A stretch of 64,000 nucleotides of DNA. It comes from Ensifer sesbaniae. GTDB taxonomy: Bacteria > Pseudomonadota > Alphaproteobacteria > Rhizobiales > Rhizobiaceae. Position 1 is the stretch's first letter. Each line of letters begins with the position of its first letter. The stretch spans positions 184,863 to 248,862 of the forward strand of contig NZ_JABEKU010000002.1 in the NCBI RefSeq assembly GCF_013283665.1. The letters are read 5' to 3'. Position numbers and translations under genes: made by a program. The notes beneath the pieces were generated by a model, which worked only from the letters and a program-made list of their open reading frames with translations, was not told the DNA's origin and did no database searches. Below, in pieces: positions 54,618 through 63,909 of this stretch.

Positions 54618-55592
54618 ATGATGAACAGGCAATTTTCGGTCGGCGTATTCGCGGCGCTCTTTGCAGCGTTTGCCTTCTCCCTCAATTTTATCGTGCCATT
54701 CATTATCGGTGACTACTCCACCTTCGATTTCGCCATGATCCGGCACGTCGTCTCGGCGTTGGTTGGTCTTGTCATTTTGTTTTCGAGACGAGAGACGGCT
54801 CTACGCCATTTGACGTTCCGCAACGCCATGGCGGCAACGGGATTGGCCTTCATCGGCTACGTCGGCTACTTTCTGACGGTGACGGGAGCTGCAATCTTCA
54901 GTGGACCGGTCATTGCGCCGGCCTTCCTTGGCCTGGTGCCGATCGTGCTGGCGATCATTGGAAACCGGCGTCAGCAGTCGCTCCCGTGGCGCTTCTTGAT
55001 GACGCCGCTCGCACTTGTGGTGATGGGTCTCATTCTGGTCAACGGCTCGGCATTCACAACTGACAGCCTCACTTCCGTTCGGTCGCTTTGGATTGGTATT
55101 CCGCTTGCTCTTGCGGCGGTTGGACTATGGGTGTGGTTTGCGATCGCCAATCAGGCGGCGCTCGCAATTCGCCCTGACATGCCCTCAGGTACGTGGTCTG
55201 CGCTCATCCTGATCGGCGGTGGTGTGCAGATGCTCGCATTCTACCCGGTTGGTGCAGCGATGGGCCTCTTTCAGCTTCCGGAACTCGGTTTCGGCTGGGA
55301 AGCGGCCGGCTCCCTATATTTGTGGGGGACCTCGCTCGCCCTGATGGCGACAGTGTGCGGGGTGTGGGCGTGGAATGTCGCTTCGCGTGCCCTGCCCGTC
55401 GCGCTCGCGGCGCAACTGATCGTCTCGGAGACCGCCTTCGGCGTGATCGGTGGGCTCGTTGTCCATGCGCGATGGCCCACAATGATGGAGGCCACCGGCG
55501 TTGTCGTACTGATCGCTGGCGTCGTTCTAGCCATCCGTGTGTTCTATGGCCAACAGGTCGATATGAACGAGGCTATTCCGCAGCCATCCTGA
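54618..55592 (+). CDS. DMT-superfamily (EamA) transporter
   Basis: About 324 residues with ten hydrophobic helices in two EamA repeats. Examples are FAALFAAFAFSLNFIVPFII, GLAFIGYVGYFLTVTGAAIF, PAFLGLVPIVLAIIGNRRQQ in the first half and VWAWNVASRALPVALAAQLI, ATGVVVLIAGVVLAIRVF in the second. EamA proteins usually export amino acids or drugs. ATG 54618 follows GAGG; ATG 54621 is an alternative. Probably regulated by the divergent LysR protein. Confidence 0.92.
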   Translation: MMNRQFSVGVFAALFAAFAFSLNFIVPFIIGDYSTFDFAMIRHVVSALVGLVILFSRRETALRHLTFRNAMAATGLAFIGYVGYFLTVTGAAIFSGPVIAPAFLGLVPIVLAIIGNRRQQSLPWRFLMTPLALVVMGLILVNGSAFTTDSLTSVRSLWIGIPLALAAVGLWVWFAIANQAALAIRPDMPSGTWSALILIGGGVQMLAFYPVGAAMGLFQLPELGFGWEAAGSLYLWGTSLALMATVCGVWAWNVASRALPVALAAQLIVSETAFGVIGGLVVHARWPTMMEATGVVVLIAGVVLAIRVFYGQQVDMNEAIPQPS

Positions 55593-55683
55593 GGTTCGTG
55601 GCGATCGAAGGCGCTAGCCGCGCTCGGCAAGATCGTCATTGATGCCGGGCCGGAAGACTTCGACGGCCTCGACGCGAACCCGA

Positions 55684-56382
55684 TCACAGTTTCGGCGTCA
55701 GACCATCCAGCAGGAAATCGAGGCCCTTCCTGAAGGTGCCGTCCCAGTCGTTTTCCAACAAGAGACGGGAGCGTTCGATCGTCGGGTAGCGTTCACTGAG
55801 ATGCGTAAGGCGCTGCTGCGCCGCTGCCTTGTCCTCATCCGACAGGTCGAAGCTTGCCCGTGTGACGGTGGCGCCCAGGACATGATTCCAAAGCGACCAG
55901 ATCGCAACGTTGAGATCCGCATCGGCGACACCGGCACGCGATAAGCTGCTGCCCAGCAGTTCCAAGCGACGCAGCATGTTGGCGCCGAGCGCACGGCTCG
56001 GCAGCAGCGAAGCCGACCAAGGATGACGCAGCATGCAGACGCGCCAGTCTTCGAGCATATGGACGACTTCTGCGCGCCATTCTCCGAGTTCACCCGTTTG
56101 CGAAAAGCCGCGGTATTTGAGCACAGCGTCGAGTGCGAGATCAAAAACATCCTCTTTGGTGTCGATGTGCCAATAGAGGCTCATCACCCCTGAGCCGAGA
56201 CGATCAGCCAGCCGTCGCATCGTCAATCCGTCAACACCTTGAGCGTCCAGCAGTTCGATAGCGGTCGCTATGATACGTTCGAGGGAGAGCGAACCGTCGC
56301 CGCGCGGTTCCCGGCTGGATTGGCGACTCCCACTTTTCCGTTGTGATCGTTTAGTCCGGGCGCCGCTGCTTTTGGCCACCAT
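55684..56382 (-). CDS. TetR-family transcriptional regulator (TetR_C-type)
   Basis: A 232-residue protein. A basic, disordered N-terminus precedes the HTH (LSLERIIATAIELLDAQGVD, GLTMRRLADRLGSGVMSLYW, HIDTKEDVFDLALDAVL). The TetR_C1-like ligand domain includes WRVCMLRHPWSASLLPSRAL and VAIWSLWNHVLGATVTRASF. ATG 56382 is chosen; the longer frame runs into the 21-bp palindrome. It is divergent from the exported RidA gene and probably represses both. Confidence 0.92.
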   Translation of the reverse strand: MVAKSSGARTKRSQRKSGSRQSSREPRGDGSLSLERIIATAIELLDAQGVDGLTMRRLADRLGSGVMSLYWHIDTKEDVFDLALDAVLKYRGFSQTGELGEWRAEVVHMLEDWRVCMLRHPWSASLLPSRALGANMLRRLELLGSSLSRAGVADADLNVAIWSLWNHVLGATVTRASFDLSDEDKAAAQQRLTHLSERYPTIERSRLLLENDWDGTFRKGLDFLLDGLTPKL

Positions 56383-56448
56383 TCCGTCTTCCTTTTCATT
56401 CGCCCCCCCGAATTTGGCCGGAAACACAGTGAATGTCGACCTCACCCA

Positions 56449-56498
56449 TTGACTCGTACAATGTACGATGCAAAAAAATCGTACATTGTACGAGTCAA
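56449..56498. promoter_or_regulatory. 21-bp perfect inverted repeat containing two TetR-type operators
   Basis: The arms 56449-56469 and 56478-56498 are exact reverse complements with an 8-nt A-rich spacer. Each arm contains the inner palindrome CGTACAATGTACG or its complement, so two 13-bp operators are stacked. Located between the TetR gene and the ridA-like gene. Confidence 0.85.
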
Positions 56499-56574
56499 TC
56501 ATCGACGATTGGTCTCAAGGTTCACATTATGCCGGCGCGAGGCCCGTGCTCATGGCGTTCGGAGCGAGAAAATC

Positions 56575-57063
56575 ATGTCACGCACAGTCAAACATGTGCT
56601 TACCGGAGGGCTAGTCATCATGAACATTGGAGTTCCCAGTGCGGCAACAGCCAACGAGGGCAATCTCGAGCTGACCATTGTCAATCCCAAGACGCTCTAC
56701 GACCCGACGCCGAATGGCTACAGCACCGCGGTGGTCACGCCCCCTGGTGCGCGGGTGGCCTACATCTCCGGACAGGGGGGGCAAGACAGCTCGGGAGCCT
56801 TGTCGCCCGACTTCGCCGTTCAGGTTAAGCAGGCCTATGCGAATTTGCGCGCTGCCCTCGACGCACTCGGCGCCCGGCCAGACCAGGTTGCCAAGCTCAC
56901 AATCTTCGTGGTCGACCACGATATGTCCAAGCTTGGGGTGTTGACCGAGAACGTCAGGGAAATGTTTGGGACCGCGCTGCCGGCACAAACGTTGGTTCCC
57001 GTTCCGAACCTCGCAGTCGACCCCATGCTGTTCGAGGTCGAAGCCGTCGTCGTTCTGCAATAG
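56575..57063 (+). CDS. Exported RidA (YjgF/UK114)-family protein
   Basis: A 162-residue protein: a signal peptide of about 26 residues (LTGGLVIMNIGVPSAATA) and a RidA domain with VTPPGARVAYISGQGGQDSS, FAVQVKQAYANLRAALDALG, VAKLTIFVVDHDM and TLVPVPNLAVDPMLFEVEAV. The canonical deaminase Arg (usually in RxxxxV..LP..ALVE-type ends) is not clearly present, so the protein may have another role. RidA proteins hydrolyse reactive enamines or act as chaperones after N-chlorination; export is unusual. GGAGCGAG precedes the ATG. Confidence 0.85.
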   Translation: MSRTVKHVLTGGLVIMNIGVPSAATANEGNLELTIVNPKTLYDPTPNGYSTAVVTPPGARVAYISGQGGQDSSGALSPDFAVQVKQAYANLRAALDALGARPDQVAKLTIFVVDHDMSKLGVLTENVREMFGTALPAQTLVPVPNLAVDPMLFEVEAVVVLQ

Positions 57064-57493
57064 TATTGCTCGGACTGGCCCGCGAGGATGTCGATAGAGG
57101 GCGGCGGCGGTGGGGCGTAAATACAAGCCGCCACCCGCGGCCTTTCTGCCCCCTGCCCTTCGCGGTTACGACGGCGCCGCCGATCTCAGTTTGCCACCCT
57201 TCGGAGCCGGGCAATCAGCCAGGCGCCATAGCTTTCGACTGAAACTTGCGGTCGGCAAACCTTGCGGCTGCGTCATGGCAAAGCCTGCGGCTGCCGACCG
57301 ACAGAACCGAGTCTGTTCCTGGAACGTCGAGATCGTTGGAACATGCTTGCGTGGCAGACTTTGGCTGCGCCCATCGATCGGCGCATCGCATTTTTCTCGA
57401 CTCCTAACCCCATTTACGCACCTATCTAATCCTTGACGGACGCGTGCATTGTGGGACGCTATTGCTTTAGGTTGTAGTGCGTAGGGGCATTCA
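57064..57493. other. Intergenic region
   Basis: About 430 bp with no supported gene. A TTGACG hexamer near 57432 could be part of the promoter of the next small gene. Confidence 0.35.
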
Positions 57494-57694
57494 ATGAAGC
57501 TCGCAAAGACCAAGAGAAAACATCCCGGAAAGATGCACAAGGCAGTTGGGCTCGTCGGCCGCTATGACGATGGCCTCGTCGGCGGCGGGCGCGTCACCCC
57601 CGGTTTTTCCTATCGGGGAAAATGGCTCAGCGAAGGATGCCCGGGCACCTTCGAGACCTGGCTCGTCAACAAAGGTATCATGCCCAAGGTGTAA
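57494..57694 (+). CDS. Small basic protein of unknown function
   Basis: A 66-residue basic protein: KLAKTKRKHPGKMHKAVGLV, GRYDDGLVGGGRVTPGFSYR, GTFETWLVNKGIMPKV. Lysines cluster at the N-terminus, suggesting nucleic-acid contact. The ribosome site is weak. I do not recognise it beyond recalling similar hypothetical proteins in rhizobia. Confidence 0.55.
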   Translation: MKLAKTKRKHPGKMHKAVGLVGRYDDGLVGGGRVTPGFSYRGKWLSEGCPGTFETWLVNKGIMPKV

Positions 57695-58242
57695 CAAGGC
57701 GCCCCGGCCGGCATTTCAGTGGACCGCGCACTGACGGCAGTGCTCCGTCCACACCGAGAGGCCGTCGTTCACCTGCGCTCGCGCGGACCGCCACGGGAGT
57801 CGATACCGCATCGCCATCCGGCAACAAGCTTCGTTGCGGAGCCTTGGCGCCGGACCAAGCCTTTCCGGCGCCTCTCCAAGACGGGAACTTGCGTTGGATC
57901 GCCCAGATATCCGACTTCGAACTCTCCATCTCATAGGGCGACAAGCAGCGAGGCAGCGGCGGACGCGCTTGGATCGCCGTCCGCAGTAAACACGCTGCAC
58001 AGTGATAGCTTGCCGCCACGGGACTTCTCGCATCCGGCCATTCTGGAGCGGCCTTCAGGGATGTCACACGTTGCAGGAACCTGCATGATGCGACCGATGC
58101 AACTTTCGCGGATTACGCAGAATCCGCCAAAACGAAAAGTTTTGCATCTCTAATATTTCCAATGCTATGGTCCAACCGTTTGCCCCTCCCATGGGTATGA
58201 ATCCGTTGCCGGTTGGAGGAGGCATAATCCGGGGGCACAAGC
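57695..58242. other. Intergenic region upstream of the anion transporter
   Basis: About 550 bp with only shadow frames. The last 100 bp turn AT-richer (AAAACGAAAAG and TCTAATATTTCC) and probably hold the sulP promoter. Confidence 0.4.
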
Positions 58243-60039
58243 ATGCCGTTTCACCTGCCTCGCCTGCCGTTACTCGCGAACCTGGATGGTTATCGGGTGA
58301 GTTGGCTGCGCAGCGATATTTCCGCTGGACTTGCGATTGCCGCCGTTGGCCTGCCAAGCGCCATCGCCTATCCCGCCATAGCCGGACTGCCTGCCGAAAC
58401 GGGTCTCTACGCCAGCATAACGCCGCTCATCGCCTATGCGCTCTTCGGTCCATCGCGCCAACTCATCGTGGGACCGGATGCTGCGACGATGACCGTGCTG
58501 GCAGCGGTTCTGACAGCGGTATTCGCGTCCCCCGGCGCGACGGTCGACCGCGTGACGGCGGCCGCGCTGCTGGCGCTGATCGTCGGCATCCTGTGCCTGC
58601 TTGCGCGCCTGATACGGCTCGGGGTGCTCGCGACCTTTCTGTCACGCCCGATCCTGACCGGCTTCTTCGCCGGCATCTCGCTGTCGATCCTGGTCGGGCA
58701 GATCAAGCGCTTTACCGGCGTCGATATCGAGTCCGAAGGACTCATATCGCCCGTGCTCGAGCTCCTGCGACAAGTCGGTTCGATCCATTGGCCGACCTTG
58801 GCCTTCGCCCTGGCCTGTTTTGCACTTCTGCAAGTGGCCCGCATCTATCGCTCACCCATACCGGGCCCGGTAATCGTCGTTTTCGTGGCCGTGCTGCTTT
58901 CCTTTCTCTTCGACTTCGAAGGGCGCGGCATGGCGATCGTCGGCAACATCCCGCAAGGGCTGCCATCGCTCGTGCTGCCGCGCATCGACAACCTGCCGAT
59001 CGACGCCTTGCTTACCGGCGGGGCGGCGATTTTCCTCGTCAGTTTCGGCTCCGGTGTCATCGCCGCCCGTAGCTTCGCTACGATCGGCGGCTACCGTGTC
59101 GACCCGAACCGCGAACTGACGGGTTTCGGAGCGGCAAACTTCGCGGCCGGACTGTTCGGAACGTTTCCGGTGACGGCCTCGGATTCCCGCACCGCCGTGA
59201 ACTTCGCCGTCGGCGGTCGTTCGCAAATCGCCAGCCTCGTCGCGGCCGCTACCCTCATGGCGGTGCTCCTGTTCCTCGGCAACGTTCTGCGCATCCTGCC
59301 GATCGCCGCTCTGGGCGCGATACTCGCGGCAACGGCTCTCAGCCTGATCGATATCGAGGGCCTCAGACGGATATGGCGCATCAACCGGATCGAATTCGTT
59401 TTTGCGCTGATCGCCTTATGGGGACCAATCGGCCTCGGTGTGTTGAATGGCGTGGTCATCGCCATTGCTGCGACCCTGATCTATCTCCTGCTGCAGACCA
59501 TGTATCCGCACGACGCCCTGCTCGGCAGAATCCCTGGTCGGGATGGCTTCTACAAGCTGCATCGCGCGCCGGATGCACGGTCGGTGCCGGGCTTCGGTGC
59601 CTGCATGATCCAGGACAGCCTGCTTTTCTACAACGCGGACTATGTGCGAGCGCGCCTGACCGCCATAGCCGAAGAATTGCCGCCGCCCGCCCATTGGCTC
59701 GTCATCGATGCCAGTGCGATCCCCCAGATCGACAGCACCGCCGCCGAGATGCTCGGGGATCTTGCTGATGAGTTGAAGGCGGGGGGCATCGCACTCGGTC
59801 TGGCGGAGCTGCACACGGATGCGCGCGCCCTGCTCGACCGGGCCGGCATCATCGAAAGAATCGGGCCGAACATGATCTTCGAGGGCATGGAGGATGCACT
59901 CGACGCTTACGAGGCCCGGTATGGCGAAAGCCAGGCGCCGGAAGGGGAAATCGCTGCGAACTCCAACGCCATGGGAACAGCACATAGCTTCGAAACGGGA
60001 GAGAAAGATGGGAAAACACGAAGGCAAGAAAAAGAATAA
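58243..60039 (+). CDS. SulP (SLC26) inorganic anion transporter with STAS domain
   Basis: A 598-residue protein. The N-terminus carries the SulP signature LRSDISAGLAIAAVGLPSAI, AYPAIAGLPAETGLYASITP, LIAYALFGPSRQLIVGPDAA. About 12 helices end near residue 410. A cytoplasmic STAS domain follows (AEELPPPAHWLVIDASAIPQ, IDSTAAEMLGDLADELKAGG). Substrates of such proteins are sulfate, bicarbonate or other anions. It overlaps ppk2 by 32 bp in another frame, so the two are made together. Confidence 0.95.
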   Translation: MPFHLPRLPLLANLDGYRVSWLRSDISAGLAIAAVGLPSAIAYPAIAGLPAETGLYASITPLIAYALFGPSRQLIVGPDAATMTVLAAVLTAVFASPGATVDRVTAAALLALIVGILCLLARLIRLGVLATFLSRPILTGFFAGISLSILVGQIKRFTGVDIESEGLISPVLELLRQVGSIHWPTLAFALACFALLQVARIYRSPIPGPVIVVFVAVLLSFLFDFEGRGMAIVGNIPQGLPSLVLPRIDNLPIDALLTGGAAIFLVSFGSGVIAARSFATIGGYRVDPNRELTGFGAANFAAGLFGTFPVTASDSRTAVNFAVGGRSQIASLVAAATLMAVLLFLGNVLRILPIAALGAILAATALSLIDIEGLRRIWRINRIEFVFALIALWGPIGLGVLNGVVIAIAATLIYLLLQTMYPHDALLGRIPGRDGFYKLHRAPDARSVPGFGACMIQDSLLFYNADYVRARLTAIAEELPPPAHWLVIDASAIPQIDSTAAEMLGDLADELKAGGIALGLAELHTDARALLDRAGIIERIGPNMIFEGMEDALDAYEARYGESQAPEGEIAANSNAMGTAHSFETGEKDGKTRRQEKE

Positions 60040-60859
60040 GAACAAGAACGACGCCGACAAGGTTGCCGAAGCAGCAGCGCCAGAGGAGCGGTCGTCCGGC
60101 GGCTACGCCAAGGAGCTTGCCCGACTGCAGGAAGAGGTTGCGCACCTGCAGGCCTGGGTGAAGAAGACCGGCGCTCGCATCGTCATCGTCTTCGAGGGAC
60201 GCGATGCCGCTGGCAAGGGCGGCGTGATCAGGCGGCTGACCGAACGCGTCAGCCCCCGCGTCTTCAGGGTCGTCGCCCTGCCCGCGCCCACCGACCGGGA
60301 AAAATCTCAGATCTACATGCAGCGTTACATCCAGCATTTGCCGGCTGCCGGCGAGGTCGTGATCTTCGATCGCTCCTGGTACAACCGCCCGGGCGTGGAG
60401 CGCGTCATGGGTTTCTGCTCGGAAGACAGCGCGCGACGCTTCCTCGAACTCGCACCGCGCTTCGAAGCGGCAATGGTCGAAAGCGGCATCGTCCTGCTCA
60501 AATACTTCCTCGATGTCAGCGAGAAGGAGCAGGAGCGCCGGTTCCGCCAGCGCATCGTCGATCCGTTGCGCCAATGGAAGCTCAGCCCCATGGACGTCGA
60601 GTCCTATCGGCGCTGGTGGGACTATACTCGGGCCTATAACGAGATGATCCGCATGACGGATACGGAGTATGCCCCCTGGTGGATCGTACCGTCAGACGAC
60701 AAGAAGCGGGCGCGCATCAATTGCATCTCGCACATGCTCGCCTCGATCCCCTACGAACGTGTGAAGTTTATCGAACCGGACCTCGGCAAGCGCCAGAAGC
60801 GGCCGAACGACTTCGCGGACGATGATCACATTCGCAGGACGGTACCTGACGTTTTCTAG
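60008..60859 (+). CDS. ppk2: Polyphosphate kinase 2
   Basis: A 283-residue PPK2: Walker A KTGARIVIVFEGRDAAGKGG, then VSPRVFRVVALPAPTDREKS, lid and Walker B VVIFDRSWYNRPGVERVMGF, and RWWDYTRAYNEMIRMTDTEY with APWWIVPSDDKKRARINCIS. It transfers phosphate between polyphosphate and nucleotides. The basic N-terminus (KHEGKKKNKNKN) is variable. ATG 60008 lies inside the sulP 3' end with GGGAGAG upstream. The pairing with an anion transporter may reflect phosphate/anion homeostasis. Confidence 0.96.
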   Translation: MGKHEGKKKNKNKNDADKVAEAAAPEERSSGGYAKELARLQEEVAHLQAWVKKTGARIVIVFEGRDAAGKGGVIRRLTERVSPRVFRVVALPAPTDREKSQIYMQRYIQHLPAAGEVVIFDRSWYNRPGVERVMGFCSEDSARRFLELAPRFEAAMVESGIVLLKYFLDVSEKEQERRFRQRIVDPLRQWKLSPMDVESYRRWWDYTRAYNEMIRMTDTEYAPWWIVPSDDKKRARINCISHMLASIPYERVKFIEPDLGKRQKRPNDFADDDHIRRTVPDVF

Positions 60860-60865
60860 GACTGG

Positions 60866-60893
60866 GAAGCCCGCGTCTTGCGGCGCGGGCTTC
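60866..60893. terminator. Bidirectional-type hairpin between convergent genes
   Basis: GAAGCCCGCG (60866-60875) and CGCGGGCTTC (60884-60893), perfect 10-bp arms with an 8-nt loop, just after the ppk2 stop. The T-tract is poor. Confidence 0.65.
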
Positions 60894-60956
60894 CGAAGGT
60901 TGAATGCGCTGAAGCACGGGTGCCGACGCGACTACCGACACGGGAGTCGGTCGCGT

Positions 60957-61418
60957 TCAGGCCTTGTCCGGCGCCCAGTTCAGGAAGAACCCGACGTCGC
61001 CGGGCATGCCGCCCGGAAAGTTGATGATCATCGCCTTCAGCTTGTAGCCCTGCGGCTTGCCATAGGTCTGGTAGCGATCGAAAAATTCTTTCGCCTTGCC
61101 CTGCAGCGTCTGCGGCCAGTCGCGGTCGCCACTGTTGATTGCGCGACCGCTATCGCTGCAAAGCTCGGAGGGGAAGCTGTAAACCATCGCTTCGAACTTG
61201 CCGGCCTTGACGGCGTTCGCCACAAGGCGGCGAACGATGGCGATTTCCTCCTCCGTCACCTGTTTCTCAAGAAAATCTGCGGCAAAATCGGCGTGTTTCT
61301 GTTCCTCGATCGCCTTCAATCGCCGCTCCTTGTCCATCTCCTCCATTTCCCGCTGGAGGATCTGCATTCGGAGGTCCTGTGCACTCGGAGGTGCGCCCGC
61401 ATTCTTATTCTCAGCCAT
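60957..61418 (-). CDS. Conserved hypothetical protein
   Basis: The product is about 153 residues from ATG 61418. An N-terminal charged helix (QDLRMQILQREMEEMDKERR, KAIEEQKHADFAADFLEKQV) leads to a compact domain (VRRLVANAVKAGKFEAMVYS, FPSELCSDSGRAINSGDRDW, ETLQGKAKEFFDRYQ-like TLQGKAKEFFDRYQTYG and YKLKAMIINFPGGMPGDVGF). It is well preserved, with coding-like codon use. I know similar sequences only as uncharacterised rhizobial proteins. Confidence 0.75.
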   Translation of the reverse strand: MAENKNAGAPPSAQDLRMQILQREMEEMDKERRLKAIEEQKHADFAADFLEKQVTEEEIAIVRRLVANAVKAGKFEAMVYSFPSELCSDSGRAINSGDRDWPQTLQGKAKEFFDRYQTYGKPQGYKLKAMIINFPGGMPGDVGFFLNWAPDKA

Positions 61419-61774
61419 CACGTCGATCCACTTCAAGCAATGGGACCACTGTGGCATTGGACTACACGCCTGCCGTGCGCCGCACACCAAAGACGTCCCG
61501 CAAATACATCCAAGGGAACCCGATCGGCATACCAATTCGGGGACGAAGCATTTTCGTATTTGAGCCGTTTCTCGTCCAAGGGCTCTCTATTTGCTGATCT
61601 TTCTCACTTTCAAGCGGAATAGCCGGTGCGGGCTAATCCCCCGCAAGGCTATCCTAAAATACTACAACCGCAAGGGGACGGTGACAATTCGGCAAGGGGC
61701 GATGAAATTGCCTCAGAACTCCGAGGCAAACGTCCTTTATCCGACGGATGTCCGTCCTACCGAACACGCCCCCG
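61419..61774. other. Intergenic region
   Basis: About 355 bp with no supported gene; short shadow frames only. Confidence 0.35.
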
Positions 61775-63655
61775 TCACAGGACGGACCGGTCCAAGTCAC
61801 TCGCCGCCTGCTTCAAGCCGGGCGCTGCCGGAATGCCAAATATCCGCAGGAGCCTCAAGTCATCATCGCGAAGACGCTCGATGATCCATCGTTTCGTCCA
61901 CTCGTAGGTTTCGACATAGAGTTCGGAATGCCGACTCCAGTCCATGAACCCGATCGCGTTCGAAATCGGCGGGGAAACGAGAATATCCCGCTCACCGAGC
62001 ATGACTTCCTCCGGCCTGTGTGCCAGCACGCTCGCCGTGATAACCTGAATCATGCTCGGGATCTTCGGCAGGCTGGCCCGACCGAAGGGTGTGAGCATCC
62101 GCACCGCCAGTTCGGATGCCCCCGGTATGCTGTCATAGTCGATATAGTGTTTTCTTGGTCCGTGGGAGCCCAAGCTCGCCACGACATTAGGCCCGGTCTT
62201 GAGTTCCTTCATCTGCTCCAGCGGCAGATTGTTCATGATGGCGCCATCGACCAGCATGTCGCCATCGGCCGTGAAGAATGGCGGCAGGACACCAGGGATC
62301 GAGCCTGACGCCCTGACGGCCTGCCAGAGTTTTCCCCGGCGGTGGACATGCGCCCGCCGACTGCTGAGATTGGTCGACAGAGCGAAGAACGGAAGCCAGA
62401 GGTCTTCGATGAGAACGTCGCCATATTCCGCCTGTAGCGTGCGGTCGAGCACCTTGTGATCGAGCAGCGCATATTGTGGCAAGGTGAGACGACGAAACGC
62501 GCGGCTCTTGACGAAGATGAGATGCGTTCCCCGGTCGATTGCGTCAGCGTCCAATCCTCTGGCGAAGCCTGCCATCATCGCAGCCCCAGAGCTGGTGCCG
62601 CCGAGATAGTCGAAGGAGGCTCCCGCCTCGACGAAGGCTTTGTAAACCCCGATATGTGCGCAGCCGAGCGAGCCTCCACCGGCCGCGACAAATCCCCTCG
62701 CCTCACCCGAGATGAAACGGACCAGGCGCTCGACGTCCAGCCCGTCTTCCAGCGAAACGTGGTGATGCTGGCGGACCCCGGGTCGCGCGTCGAGCCACGC
62801 GGCGGTTCCGGAAACCGTTGCAGTGCGCTTCGGGTGAACGAGCACAAGCCGAAGGTTCGACGGCGCATGGATGGCAAGCGCCAGCGCCTCACAGGAACTG
62901 AGGTCGGCCGGGTCGGATGCATTGGCGAACAGCAGCACGTTGTCGGCCTGGCGGATACAGACGTGCGTCCACTCGCTTGGCTCGTCATCGGCGACATAAA
63001 CGATGATGTCGGCCTTGCCTTCGAGATGGTTCAGCCAGTCGAGCACGGGCTGATCGTCGATCGGCAGGCCGGCGAACCGGCTTTCGAGTTCTCGCCGGGT
63101 CAGGAACACGGCTCGCTTGTCCGCAGAAAATGTGGCACGGAGCTGCGAGATGAAATCGGGTGAAATGCGACTGCGACCCGCAGGCACGATCGCCAGCGTC
63201 CGGAGCTTGCAGGGCTGCTTGGTCTGCGTAGGCACCGGAGACTGCATCGCGAACCGGCGCGCGAGAAACGTCGTCACCGACTGGCGCAGGCTGGGCAACG
63301 CCTTGGCAGCCCTCTCGAACTGGTCGTCGCGAATTTCGAGTACGATCGAATCGCGCGCCGCAACGACGGTGGCAATGCGCGGCAACGCGGCGAAAAAGCC
63401 GATTTCCCCGACAAGTTCGCCCTGTCCGATCTCTGCGACAGTCTCGCCAATGCCCTCCCGGTGCACCGTGAAGCGTCCCGACAGAACGACGAAGAAGCGG
63501 TCCGACCGGTCTCCCTCACGAACGAGAACCTCGCCGCGTCGCAAAATCCGGCGATCGGAGTTGGCGGCCAGGGCCTCCAGCGCGGCCAAAGACGTCTGGT
63601 CGAACAACAACGTCGCCGACAGCAATTTGGCGGCAAGGGAACCGGTGGACTCCAT
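61775..63655 (-). CDS. Patatin-like phospholipase with cyclic-nucleotide-binding domain (NTE type)
   Basis: A 626-residue protein. Residues about 10-130 are a cNMP-binding fold (RRILRRGEVLVREGDRSDRF, FVVLSGRFTVHREG, GELVGEIGFFAALPRIATVV). A middle Rossmann-like region follows (RLVLVHPKRTATVSGTAAWL). The patatin domain has the oxyanion loop GFVAAGGGSLGCAHIGVYKA, nucleophile GGTSSGAAM (GxSxG) and catalytic Asp DMLVDGAIMNNLPLEQM. It matches bacterial neuropathy-target-esterase-type lysophospholipases. ATG 63655 has GGAAGG; the 52-residue upstream extension is not family-like. Confidence 0.94.
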   Translation of the reverse strand: MESTGSLAAKLLSATLLFDQTSLAALEALAANSDRRILRRGEVLVREGDRSDRFFVVLSGRFTVHREGIGETVAEIGQGELVGEIGFFAALPRIATVVAARDSIVLEIRDDQFERAAKALPSLRQSVTTFLARRFAMQSPVPTQTKQPCKLRTLAIVPAGRSRISPDFISQLRATFSADKRAVFLTRRELESRFAGLPIDDQPVLDWLNHLEGKADIIVYVADDEPSEWTHVCIRQADNVLLFANASDPADLSSCEALALAIHAPSNLRLVLVHPKRTATVSGTAAWLDARPGVRQHHHVSLEDGLDVERLVRFISGEARGFVAAGGGSLGCAHIGVYKAFVEAGASFDYLGGTSSGAAMMAGFARGLDADAIDRGTHLIFVKSRAFRRLTLPQYALLDHKVLDRTLQAEYGDVLIEDLWLPFFALSTNLSSRRAHVHRRGKLWQAVRASGSIPGVLPPFFTADGDMLVDGAIMNNLPLEQMKELKTGPNVVASLGSHGPRKHYIDYDSIPGASELAVRMLTPFGRASLPKIPSMIQVITASVLAHRPEEVMLGERDILVSPPISNAIGFMDWSRHSELYVETYEWTKRWIIERLRDDDLRLLRIFGIPAAPGLKQAASDLDRSVL

Positions 63656-63909
63656 CGAACCTTCCTTGGTGCAGCGTCGGTCAACCTTAGCGGTTCCCAC
63701 GGGAATTGCCGAACAGATTTGGCGTGGGCCATCCTCAAACGTGTGACGTTGTTTGACGCCCGAGCGGGCGGGAACCGGACAAAGGTTGGCTGGAGCGGCC
63801 AGCTTACTCAAGCAGCTACAATCTCAATGGAAATCAAATCACTAGAACCGCTGCTTCATGCGAATTGATAACGCCAGTTCCGTTCTATCGGGCTGACCGG
63901 CAGTCAAGC

